DNA from: Algoriphagus boritolerans DSM 17298 = JCM 18970
GTDB lineage: Bacteria; Bacteroidota; Bacteroidia; Cytophagales; Cyclobacteriaceae
Length of the DNA stretch: 64,000 bases
Assembly: GCF_900108085.1 (NCBI RefSeq)
Contig: NZ_FNVR01000015.1
Span: forward strand, 35,923 to 99,922
Direction: 5' to 3'
Under the pieces are notes generated by a model. It searched no databases and was not told where the DNA came from. It saw only the letters and a list, made by a program, of their open reading frames with translations. Below are positions 54,181 through 62,222 of this stretch, piece by piece. The number at the start of each line of letters is the position of its first letter. Within the stretch, counting starts at the first letter, position 1. A program made the position numbers and the translations under genes.

Positions 54181-54324
54181 CTAAGCCCGAGTTATCGTGG
54201 TGAGGCATTCTCTGAAAATGCTTCCTGTAATTCGGTTGCCTTGTTTCCCGATCGGGTTCATCTTTCTTACCGGAGTGTGACCTGCCTGCAGGTCCACTTG
54301 GTTCATTTCCTTTTTGTTGATCAT
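54181..54324 (-). CDS. Possible 47-codon peptide (low confidence)
   Basis: MINKKEMNQVDLQAGHTPVR followed by KMNPIGKQGNRITGSIFREC and LTTITRA, one Cys with several Thr/Ser at the C-terminus. It lies divergent to the sensor kinase and 1.8 kb from the lanthipeptide dehydratase. Noted because a leader followed by a Thr/Ser/Cys tail is the general plan of a dehydratase substrate, but no leader motif of Bacteroidota lanthipeptides is seen; could be chance. Confidence 0.15.
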   Translation of the reverse strand: MINKKEMNQVDLQAGHTPVRKMNPIGKQGNRITGSIFRECLTTITRA

Positions 54325-54337
54325 AGATGTAATTTTT

Positions 54338-55450
54338 ATGAAAAATATATTCACGCCTCCTGAAATCCAGTTTTCAGGGGTAAACAAACGTGTAAAGTGG
54401 TTTAGGGACAAAATGGAACCCTACTTAGCTCATCCTATTAAAATTCTGGTCGTGGTTTGGGTAGGATATGCGATTCTGGATGGAATTCTGACCCAATTCA
54501 GTAGTGTCCCCTCAAGAGGGTTTGTGTTTGGATTAATTACGGTAATCCTTGGATTTTTTTCTTCCGCGATCTATTTCTTCTGGATGATCCCTTCGATTTT
54601 TTATTCAAGCAGCACGAGATTAATCCTCGGGGCGTCGATAGTTGCTGTTTTACTGATTTCACTCATAAAGTATTTTCTCTTTTCCTTCTTTGAGGTGGAT
54701 ATAGGTTCCTTGGGTGTATTTTTAATCTATGAGCTTGAAAGACAGATTGCCTTTCTGATCCTCACGCTGGGGATATGGGGCTTCTATGCTCTATCCAAGT
54801 CACTTCTCGAAAAAGGGAAAACCGAAATCGATCTGGACAGACTTCACATCGAGCACAAAATCGTTCAACTGAGTCCGCATTTTTCACTGAATCTGATCGG
54901 AGGACTTGCCACGAAAGCGCTAAAATCCTCACCTGAAATCGCCCAAGACCTCGAAAACATGGCAGACGTTCTGGGATATGCTTATGTGGACCCGACCAAA
55001 TTCAATCCGCTGTCTGGTGAAATAAAGGCAATTTGTTCCTACCTCCATAGTCAGAAAGTAAGATTCGAAGATCAGCTTTTCTTAAAAAAAAGGATAAGTA
55101 CGGATTTGTTGGAACTGAATCAGCTTTATATGCCAAAAATGATCCTTTTGAGCTTGGTGGATAATATTTTCAAGCACGGAGATTACAAGGATCCTCATCA
55201 CCCTGTATTTATAGAAGCAAGAATGGTTGGGGCAATGACACCTGACGCCTGTTTTTATTTCAGGACCAAAAACAGGATTCAATCCAAGCTTCCAGTGAAA
55301 CCAAGCGGATTTGGGATTCCAACTATTACAAACTTATTGGATTTCTATTTCCCCGGATTTTCGCTGAAAATTGAAAAAGACAGCCACTGGTTTTCCTTAA
55401 ACTTAATGATACCCTATGGAGAAGAGAATCCGAATTGGCCTAATCGATGA
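54338..55450 (+). CDS. LytS/YehU-type sensor histidine kinase
   Basis: 370 residues from the ATG at 54338. Four membrane segments (roughly residues 34-52, 60-82, 96-115, 124-152), then the His_kinase domain: HIEHKIVQLSPHFSLNLIGG with phosphoacceptor His181 (usual form LNPHFLFN), and PKMILLSLVDNIFKHGDYKD (N-box). The G-box region is reduced (KPSGFGIPTI), as in many Bacteroidota LytS proteins. It senses an unknown envelope signal. Overlaps its regulator by 35 nt. Confidence 0.88.
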   Translation: MKNIFTPPEIQFSGVNKRVKWFRDKMEPYLAHPIKILVVVWVGYAILDGILTQFSSVPSRGFVFGLITVILGFFSSAIYFFWMIPSIFYSSSTRLILGASIVAVLLISLIKYFLFSFFEVDIGSLGVFLIYELERQIAFLILTLGIWGFYALSKSLLEKGKTEIDLDRLHIEHKIVQLSPHFSLNLIGGLATKALKSSPEIAQDLENMADVLGYAYVDPTKFNPLSGEIKAICSYLHSQKVRFEDQLFLKKRISTDLLELNQLYMPKMILLSLVDNIFKHGDYKDPHHPVFIEARMVGAMTPDACFYFRTKNRIQSKLPVKPSGFGIPTITNLLDFYFPGFSLKIEKDSHWFSLNLMIPYGEENPNWPNR

Positions 55451-56141
55451 TGAGCCACTGGCATTAAGCCGATTAGAAGGCTTCATAGCAGGTATTCCGG
55501 GATATGAGGTCGTTTTTATGGAAACTGATCCGATATCAGGGCTTCATAAGGCTCTTAGAGAGATGTGTGATGTGCTCATCACTGATATTCAGATGGGCCA
55601 AATCAACGGGCTGCTTATCTGTGAACAAATGGAAGAGATCGGAATGCCAGTAATCATCTGCTCAGCTCATGAAGAATATGCGCTTCAAAGTATTGAAGTT
55701 TCAGTATCTGGATATTTGGTAAAGCCAGTGAAAATATTGACGTTAAAGCAAACCCTTGAGAAGGTTACCAAAAGAATGGATGGGTATTTACAACGGAAAA
55801 AAGATGCTCAAAAACAATTCCTTCTTGTGGAGGATCCTGACCGATTTGGGCTGACCCGGGTTTTTTTTAGCGATGTCCACTACATTGAGCAACGCGACAA
55901 TTACACCCACTTCATCACTACAAAGGGGGAAATCGTACAACGATCTACCTTGTCTTTTGTAGAATCTTCGATCAATTATCCTAATCTTATTCGCATCCAC
56001 CGGTCGTTCCTTGTGAATGTAGAAATGGTTGAGAAAGTGATGGCAAAAGAAGTGATTCTCGAAAATGGAGTAACTATCCCCATAGGGCCAAACTATAAAG
56101 ATAGATTTCTGGATACATTTTTGATCCGGGTGAGTCGATAG
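55416..56141 (+). CDS. LytTR response regulator
   Basis: 241 residues. Receiver: RIGLIDDEPLALSRL (D11, D12), DVLITDIQMGQINGL with phospho-Asp57, and VSGYLVKPVK with Lys103. LytTR DNA-binding domain from about 135: VFFSDVHYIEQRDNYTHFIT, STLSFVESSINYPNLIRIHR, SFLVNVEMVEK. The pair probably controls nearby genes such as lanB or the SusCD unit. Its 3' end overlaps the lanB 3' end by 49 nt on the other strand. Confidence 0.93.
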   Translation: MEKRIRIGLIDDEPLALSRLEGFIAGIPGYEVVFMETDPISGLHKALREMCDVLITDIQMGQINGLLICEQMEEIGMPVIICSAHEEYALQSIEVSVSGYLVKPVKILTLKQTLEKVTKRMDGYLQRKKDAQKQFLLVEDPDRFGLTRVFFSDVHYIEQRDNYTHFITTKGEIVQRSTLSFVESSINYPNLIRIHRSFLVNVEMVEKVMAKEVILENGVTIPIGPNYKDRFLDTFLIRVSR

Positions 56142-58681
56142 GTTGCTTCACCTAGTTTTTTGTAAATACCATAAATCACTTTGTTCTCCATTGGATCAGA
56201 CTCAACTGTGAAAAGTCTGTTGCAGCAGAGATGTATGTGATTGGGGATGATTCTCATTAATTCTTCAATTCCTTTTTCCTGAATCAAGCGAAAATCCAAT
56301 TCGGTGAGGTGATCATCGTGGGGGCGATTTTCCTCTCTTCCAAAAGGTTTATTTAGAAATTTTCTGTCATTTGCGGGGATTTGTTTGACCCAGTTGCGGA
56401 AAAAGGTAAAAAATTCCGGATCCTTTCCAGCTTTCTCAATTAATAAAGAAAACCGGTTAACTGCCCATTCAATTCTTGCTTGCTCACACCAAAATTGAAT
56501 AGCATTATTTTTTGTGATGTTATCCAGTCCTAAAATCAATTCGGACTCACGGTGGAAAATTGACTCTGACGCCGATATTTCTCCTGATTTATCCCCGTAC
56601 TTTTCGGTCTCAGGATAATACGTATCCATTACGATACGGTCCATCCAACCGGAATGGTATAGTGTTTCTTGAACAACTTTTGTGATTTCTGATTTTTCTC
56701 GCTGCTCGGAAGGGAATATCCTTAACCTGATCTCAAGTTGTGGACTTTGGTAAATCAAATAATACCACTTATTGAGTTGAAACTCCTGTTTCAATCGGCT
56801 AATCAGATTTGGAAGGGCTTTGAAAAGAAGGGGTTGTAGTCCAAATTCACTTACAAAAATCCGAAAATAAACCCAGTCCAAATTTGGTTTACTGATTCTA
56901 TTGAGAAATCCAGGACGCATAATACCCCATTTGCTACAGGCTTTTCCATAAATAATTTGAGGGAAAATGGATTCACTTGACTGACTCTTAAAGGCAGATT
57001 TATTTACCCAGGGACATTCAAAGAGGGTGAGTTCCTCCGCTCGACCAAGCTCTTTCCAGATTAAATCTGACTGTATCGAATCAGTCCAGTCAAGAACCAG
57101 TTCTCGATCCAAATTGCCTGCAACAATTGGGGATGGAATTTTATGATTAGCTAAAAATTCAAAAAAATCAGCTTTAGAATCGTAGTTTTTCCGATTTACA
57201 ACCCATCTTCTTCCCTGTAAAATATTTCCTTTCCAAGTCAATCGTGGCAAATAGGTGCTTTTTTTAAAAGGTTCTAAGTGGTAAGGCAAAAACCGAAATT
57301 GATCCTGATTTCCAAGTTCCCAAAAAAGCCTGGTAAGACTATGGGTAATCTGATTTGGATTTAGAGGATGTTGGATAGCGGGAACTATGCATTTTCCCAA
57401 TCGCTTACTGAAAAGGATAAGTTTGCCATCTCTGAGACCTAAAAGAAGGTCATCTGTTCCCAATTGATCCGACCCAACACCTGTGCCAAATGGATTAATG
57501 CTGTAATGATATACATTGGAATGCCGGCCTATTGAATTTGCGTTGGAAGATTCATATAAGATCAAATCGGCAAATTCTACTGCTGGGTTCCCTTGCGCTA
57601 ATTGATTACCAATGGTTTGTTTTATTTCAGGGTCTAAGCTAAATCTGCCAGAATAGGCAAACTCCCGATTGCAAACAATATTTTCTATAAAGATATCTGC
57701 TGTATCAAGGAGTTTGAATACAATTTGGACATGTCGTAGTGAAATTGGTGCAGGCTCATAATAACCACTGAGATCAATTTCTTCCACTCCATGAAAAAGC
57801 GGCCAATATCCAATACTGCCCTCTTGATTCTCTGAGATGGATTGGTTTGATCCCAGAACAAAATCAAAATTATGGCTGATAAGCGGGATAGGAACGAACC
57901 TATCGTCGTAATGAAACCTAAACCACTTTTTGAATTCAACCAGAAATTCACTTTCGATCGGAACAAATAAATTCCCTATTTCCGAAATTAGCGTATCGAG
58001 CTTCTTTTTGACCGGTTTATTGATGAGGAGCTCAGATTGAATACGAATATCAATACCCTTCGCCTGTTTGGTGCAATTGGGGAAAGTTGACGGAATAAGA
58101 ATGCCGGATTCCAAAATCATTTTCCAGATTTTGGAAATCTTCTGCTGATTTTTCACCTCAAAAAAAGATTCAAATCCTTTCCTGTCTAAGATTTCAGACC
58201 TTTTGAAATAAGAAAGAAGGGTCCTTATCAAAGGGTTTTTGTCCAAAAAGCTTTTACGCCACCCTTCTTCTTTTTTACAATAGCTCCAATACTGAACCTG
58301 ATCAGAATATTCGATTAACCCAGGTGCCAACTTGTATGAAAGTAATAATGTGCTTTTCTTTCCTGGTTTGGACCCATTGTAAGTTTGTAGGCTACTGTAG
58401 GAAATTGGAGTCTTTAAATAATTGAAATTTCCCCAATCGCCAAGTCCAACTCCTGCCCAGAGCCCGAAAGGAGTAGATCGGTACCTTCCTCTAATCAGGT
58501 ATTTGATGATTTTATTTTTGAGTTCTGGCTTAAGCAAATTAAATGGTACTTGTCCTATTTCTTGAAGCAAAGAAGGAGAGGAGTATTGGATTGCTCGTAA
58601 TATCCATTCCCAGTTCTTCTGGATTTGGGCTTCATCTTGAGGATCAAAATCTATTAGAGGTAATCGGAAAAGAAAGCTCAT
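56093..58681 (-). CDS. Lanthipeptide/thiopeptide-type dehydratase (full-length LanB-like)
   Basis: 862 residues. N-terminal glutamylation domain: KIIKYLIRGRYRSTPFGLWA with R64, R68 and T70 in the places of NisB Arg83, Arg87 and Thr89. The middle carries VANRKN-like and WTDSIQSDLIWKELG blocks; the C-terminal SpaB/thiopeptide domain has KWYYLIYQSPQLEIRLRIF and ESIFHRESELILGLD. Both halves of a dehydratase (Ser/Thr glutamylation and elimination) are therefore present. No LanC cyclase, transporter or clear precursor adjoins. A 26-codon frame (58774-58854) lies upstream on the same strand. Confidence 0.9.
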   Translation of the reverse strand: MSFLFRLPLIDFDPQDEAQIQKNWEWILRAIQYSSPSLLQEIGQVPFNLLKPELKNKIIKYLIRGRYRSTPFGLWAGVGLGDWGNFNYLKTPISYSSLQTYNGSKPGKKSTLLLSYKLAPGLIEYSDQVQYWSYCKKEEGWRKSFLDKNPLIRTLLSYFKRSEILDRKGFESFFEVKNQQKISKIWKMILESGILIPSTFPNCTKQAKGIDIRIQSELLINKPVKKKLDTLISEIGNLFVPIESEFLVEFKKWFRFHYDDRFVPIPLISHNFDFVLGSNQSISENQEGSIGYWPLFHGVEEIDLSGYYEPAPISLRHVQIVFKLLDTADIFIENIVCNREFAYSGRFSLDPEIKQTIGNQLAQGNPAVEFADLILYESSNANSIGRHSNVYHYSINPFGTGVGSDQLGTDDLLLGLRDGKLILFSKRLGKCIVPAIQHPLNPNQITHSLTRLFWELGNQDQFRFLPYHLEPFKKSTYLPRLTWKGNILQGRRWVVNRKNYDSKADFFEFLANHKIPSPIVAGNLDRELVLDWTDSIQSDLIWKELGRAEELTLFECPWVNKSAFKSQSSESIFPQIIYGKACSKWGIMRPGFLNRISKPNLDWVYFRIFVSEFGLQPLLFKALPNLISRLKQEFQLNKWYYLIYQSPQLEIRLRIFPSEQREKSEITKVVQETLYHSGWMDRIVMDTYYPETEKYGDKSGEISASESIFHRESELILGLDNITKNNAIQFWCEQARIEWAVNRFSLLIEKAGKDPEFFTFFRNWVKQIPANDRKFLNKPFGREENRPHDDHLTELDFRLIQEKGIEELMRIIPNHIHLCCNRLFTVESDPMENKVIYGIYKKLGEATYRLTRIKNVSRNLSL

Positions 58682-58773
58682 AGTTTTTACTTTTAAATTC
58701 CGAAAAACAACATGACAATTCCTGAACTTGGGGTAAACAAGCTCTGGAAGGGGTGAAGGATAAAAAAAGACTC

Positions 58774-58854
58774 TTATTTACCTTGTTCTCCCTTCCAAGA
58801 GATTTGAAAAACAAGCGTTTTATTTAAGTGCTTTTGAAGGGTTAGTTTGTACAT
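58774..58854 (-). CDS. Possible leader-like short peptide upstream of lanB
   Basis: 26 residues, MYKLTLQKHLNKTLVFQISW ending KGEQGK. It begins 173 nt and stops 93 nt before the dehydratase start. Basic/hydrophobic 'KLTLQK.LNKT' resembles lanthipeptide leaders of Bacteroidota (KLxLxK.T) but there is no Cys, and only three Ser/Thr. Could be a decayed precursor or chance; the rest of 58682-59110 shows no other gene (a plus-strand frame at 58894-59142 overlaps the next gene in another phase). Confidence 0.2.
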   Translation of the reverse strand: MYKLTLQKHLNKTLVFQISWKGEQGK

Positions 58855-59110
58855 ATTTTCCACAATTCAACTAAGAATCCATAGATTCCACCATTGTTTT
58901 GTTTTTTAATTATCATCTCTCAGTTTCGTGGTGAGCAATTGCATTGCGTTGATCAACAGATTGATGAGCGAGTAAATCGCCGGCGAAAACGGGAAAAAGC
59001 TGAAAGGCTTTTTAGGGGCGATGGGAGTAGAGTAGGACTTGGGCCTCTAATTTACTCTCAAGCTTTTTTTGAAAATTTAGATGGTGTTAAATCAGAAAAA
59101 CTTACTCTAG

Positions 59111-59305
59111 ATGCAAACCAAACGTTGTGTAATCTATGCTAAAGACATCCAGCGGATCACCGGTCGCAGCCCGCGCTACAGCCATGAAGTGATCCGAAAA
59201 ATCCGTCAGCTGACCGAAAAATCGAAAGGGCAATATGTGACGGTGGCGGAATTCGCCGCCTTTTCAGGTATATCGGAATCGGAGCTATCCGAATACCTTA
59301 ATTGA
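59111..59305 (+). CDS. Small YAKDI-family protein (HTH-like), copy 2
   Basis: 64 residues: MQTKRCVIYAKDIQRITGRS, PRYSHEVIRKIRQLTEKSKG, QYVTVAEFAAFSGISESELS. Clearly homologous to the gene at 53805. The ATG at 59111 sets a minimal two-helix-pair protein as in copy 1. Followed by a structured non-coding region with TATAC and GGTAA dyads, then a DUF6266-type gene. May bind DNA in those palindromes; inference. Confidence 0.75.
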   Translation: MQTKRCVIYAKDIQRITGRSPRYSHEVIRKIRQLTEKSKGQYVTVAEFAAFSGISESELSEYLN

Positions 59306-59546
59306 TACCTCAGTCAGACCAAAGGGCAGGCAGCCTCAGGACAAAGGCATACCAAAGGTATACGGGTCCTATACTTCGTTCGGACTTTGTACCATCGCCC
59401 TACCGTCTGGCTATGGTCTGGGTACTGTTCCAGGCAATAGTATCCCGGTAATTACCCGGTAACCAAACCGCATCATCACTAAGGCCGCTATAAGACGCCT
59501 ATGGAGTACCTAAAAATATGCATTAACCAAACCTTGACTACAGCTT
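59306..59546. promoter_or_regulatory. Structured non-coding leader with iterated TATAC and GGTAA dyads
   Basis: 240 bases without a gene. Repeated units: GGCATACC, GGTATAC, CCTATAC, TTTGTACC, GGGTAC, then the palindrome CCCGGTAATTACCCGG (from about 59444). GTAC/TATAC words recur every 10-25 bases. The layout is suitable for multimer binding or recombination; it lies between the YAKDI gene and the DUF6266 gene. Confidence 0.5.
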
Positions 59547-60197
59547 ATGGCAACTTCAAATCATCCTTTTTTGGGCCAGATTTCAGGAAAACTGGGCAAT
59601 CTGGTCATTTATCAACTCAATGGAAAAACAGTAATCCGTGAAAGACCACAATGGAAAAAAAGTTATCAGCCCACAGCCCTCCAACGTCTGTATCAGCAAA
59701 AGTTTAAACTGGCGACAGCGGCACTTCGACCGCTCAACAAAATACTGGACACAGGATATGGAGAGTTTGTGAGTGCAACCCGCAAGGGATTTCATCTGGC
59801 ACTTTCCCAAACGCTAAAATCAGCGATAAATGAAATTCAAGGAAGCATCAGTGTGAATTATGAGTCAATATTGATTTCATCAGGGGTTGTTTCCCCAGTC
59901 GAGCAGCTTCAAATAAAGTGGCTGGGAGCACGGCAGCCGAGCCTTCACTGGGAATCCCATGGGAATCAGGGGAACTCCAGAGAATCTGACCTCAGCTGGA
60001 TTGTGGTGTATAATCCGGATCAGGGGATCGCCGAGGAGTTTATAGGAGAAGCTTTTCGCAGAAGCCAATACCAGACCCTTACCCTATCCCCTCGATTGAA
60101 TCTGGAAGGCACTTACCTGTATATTTCTTTCTATCGGGTACTTCCAAGGAATAAAAGGAGGTTTTCAGATTCAGTCTGTATCCGGCTAGGTACCTAG
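59547..60197 (+). CDS. DUF6266-type hypothetical protein
   Basis: 216 residues. N-terminal LGQISGKLGNLVIYQLNGKT, VIRERPQWKKSYQPTALQR and FKLATAALRPLNKILDTGYG match the DUF6266 family of Bacteroidota; then an Ig-like C-terminal half (SLHWESHGNQGN…, LNLEGTYLYISFYRVLP). The layout 'K(I/G)G…LxxY…R' at the N-terminus is shared with the protein at 62223, suggesting distant paralogues. Function unknown; gene follows the structured leader. Confidence 0.7.
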   Translation: MATSNHPFLGQISGKLGNLVIYQLNGKTVIRERPQWKKSYQPTALQRLYQQKFKLATAALRPLNKILDTGYGEFVSATRKGFHLALSQTLKSAINEIQGSISVNYESILISSGVVSPVEQLQIKWLGARQPSLHWESHGNQGNSRESDLSWIVVYNPDQGIAEEFIGEAFRRSQYQTLTLSPRLNLEGTYLYISFYRVLPRNKRRFSDSVCIRLGT

Positions 60198-60540
60198 AAT
60201 CTTGCAAAGGAAGGGTTCTAGATGAATTTGGAATTAGTTGAATATCAAAAGGCTATCTCAAAATACTTCTCTGGGTCAGGGTGACAGGAGTCGAAGATCA
60301 TTTTGCCCTGTCCTGCTTCTCCTGAAGCTGGAATGGAAGATCGGTTTTTTTTTCTTTTTTCACCTAGGGTTCCGTTGCTCTTACCCAAGGCTACAGACAA
60401 GGCGGACTTGCCTGCAAAAGGCAGGTCTAAGGCACGCCTTATATCTATTTCCTTTTACTTTGAAAACTGAACTTGAAACTTGGTTCTCTGATAATTTTTT
60501 CAGAGGTAATCAAAATTCAGGATAATACCTTATGACCCAT

Positions 60541-60863
60541 TCTGGGTCGTGACTTCCAATAAGACTTCCCGTTGTCCTGCATCTCCCCCGATATTTCGAT
60601 CGGGGCAGGACTTTTAATTCTTTGCGACTTACCGTCTTTGCGAGAATTTTCTGCCGCGGTTCGTGTCCCCACGAAACGCAATTCGGTCCCGTTTGGCACC
60701 TGGTTCCTCGCTGTCCTGCTTCTATTCATTGCGCTGGCATCCCCATCTTCTTCCAAGCCAACAATCTGGGCCAGCGCTGGATCCTGTTTACGTTTTTACC
60801 CCGGGTTGCGTCGTTCCTCCTTACCCGGGGCTATTCATAGTTTGACCCCTTCAGGGTCATTTT
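60541..60863. repeat. Direct repeat copy 1 (palindrome-rich)
   Basis: About 300 bases starting at GACTTCCAAT (60551) and holding, in order, CCCCCGAT…ATCGGGG, the word ACTTTTAATTCTTTGCGACT, TTCGTGTCCCCACGAA, CCTCGCTGTCCTGCTTC, GCGCTGGCAT…GCCAGCGC, ACCCCGGG…CCCGGGGCTATT, and a terminal GACCCCTTCAGGGTC. Parts open in several frames, but these are repeat-derived and not genes. 60198-60540 has further small dyads (e.g. CCTGCAAAAGGCAGG, GACCCATTCTGGGTC) and no gene. Confidence 0.85.
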
Positions 60864-60988
60864 TTGGATGCAATTTTCCCGCTGTCCTGCTTCTCCAGAA
60901 GCCGGAATTTAATTTCGCTTTCCAACCTTTCAGTCCTTCATTCTTGATCATTGAATTTGATAATTGGTCAATGAAAATTTTCCCCCAT

Positions 60989-61295
60989 TCCGGGTCATGA
61001 CTTCCAATTAGACTTCCCGTTGTCCTGCTTCTCCCCCGATGGACCTATCGGGACTGGACTTTTAATTCTTTGCGACTTACCGTTTTTGCGAGAATTTTCT
61101 GCCGCGGTTCGTGTCCCCACGAAACGCAATTCGGTCCCGTTTGGCACCTGGTTCCCCGCTGTCCTGCTTCTATCCATTGCGCTGGCATCCACATCTTCTT
61201 CCAAACCAACAATCTGGGCCAGCGCTGGATCCTGTTTACGTTTTTACCCCGGGTTCCCACCCGGGGCTATTGAAAAGTTCGACCACTCTGTGGTC
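60989..61295. repeat. Direct repeat copy 2
   Basis: Begins at GACTTCCAAT (60999), 448 bases after copy 1, and is nearly identical across TTAATTCTTTGCGACTTACC to the GCGCTGGCAT…CCAGCGCTGG module and the CCCCGGG…CCCGGGGCTATT module; it ends with GACCACTCTGTGGTC where copy 1 has GACCCCTTCAGGGTC. 61296-61533 holds unique sequence with a small AAAAGGAC dyad and no gene. Confidence 0.85.
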
Positions 61296-61533
61296 AGTGA
61301 TTTCCCTCACTTTCACTACCATGCCCATAAGCATCCCACAGTCTTAGACGAAGCCTGCCTATCTGACTTTAACCACGGCAAAATCGGGATGAGGAGGGCG
61401 CGCTGGGCCGACGTGGCAGCGGGCCAGCGTTCAGACTTGTGCGGTAGGAGTCCCGATAGCTATCAGGATTGGTCCTTTTGGATCAAACCAAAAGGACGAA
61501 TAAAAACAGCAAACAAAGAAAGGTTGGATCATT

Positions 61534-61842
61534 CTGGGTCGTGACTTCCAATTAGACTTCCCGTTGTCTTGCTTCTCCCCCGATGGACCTATCGGGACTG
61601 GACTTTTAATTCTTTGCGACTTACCGTTTTTGCGAGAATTTTCTGCCGCGGTTCGTGTCCCCACGAAACGCAATTCGGTCTCGTTTGGCACCTGGTTCCT
61701 CGCTGTCCTGCTTCTATCCATTGCGCTGGCATCCACATCTTCTTCCAAACCAACAATCTGGGCCAGCACTGGCTACCTGTGCTCCTATTTTTCCCGGTGT
61801 TCACAGCCGGGCTATTCACAGTTGGACCCTTTCTGGGTCCCG
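61534..61842. repeat. Direct repeat copy 3
   Basis: Begins at GACTTCCAAT (61543), 544 bases after copy 2, and follows copy 2 closely to GGGCCAGCACTGG, where one base change breaks the GCCAGCGC arm; it then diverges into CCCGG…CCGGGCTATT and GACCCTTTCTGGGTC. Overall order of modules is the same in the three copies. Confidence 0.85.
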
Positions 61843-62222
61843 AATTGGACTAATTCGGTATTCAAAATTCACCATTTGGTGTCCATTATTTTCCAACTTT
61901 CCAACCTTCAAACCCAACATACAACAATTCAACAAAACCTGAACCCTGAACCTTCAGCAATTCAACGATTCGCCGATTCAACGATTAACCCTTAACAATT
62001 AACTCTTAACACATCGGTCATCCAACCTTGTCACCTTTCAACCTCACCACTTTCCAACTCTCAACAATTCGAAGATTCAACAAATGACCAACTCAACACT
62101 CTTCCAACTTTCCTGCAGGAAGAGGCAAAGAGTGCAGAAACAGGCAAGGAATGCATGTTTAGTTGAAAATCAGTTTATGTGCTTTGATCTTGGTGGCATG
62201 TTTCACCAAAACCCATAAAAAT
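61843..62222. other. Low-complexity pyrimidine-rich leader, no gene
   Basis: Runs of TTCCAAC, TTCAAC and TTAAC words (e.g. ATTAACCCTTAACAATTAAC) extend for about 250 bases before the gene at 62223. Same style as 22343-22386 and 63604-63693. Its last part (62095-62160) holds GGAAGAGGC and AGGCAAGGAATGC words. No coding sequence. Confidence 0.6.

Noticed and set aside
58894..59142. 82-codon frame
   Set aside because: It overlaps the well-supported YAKDI gene in another phase and lacks domains.
60198..61995. Many overlapping open frames (60-174 codons) on both strands
   Set aside because: They lie in the triplicated palindromic repeat, recur with the repeats, and have low-complexity composition; no conserved start, signal or domain.
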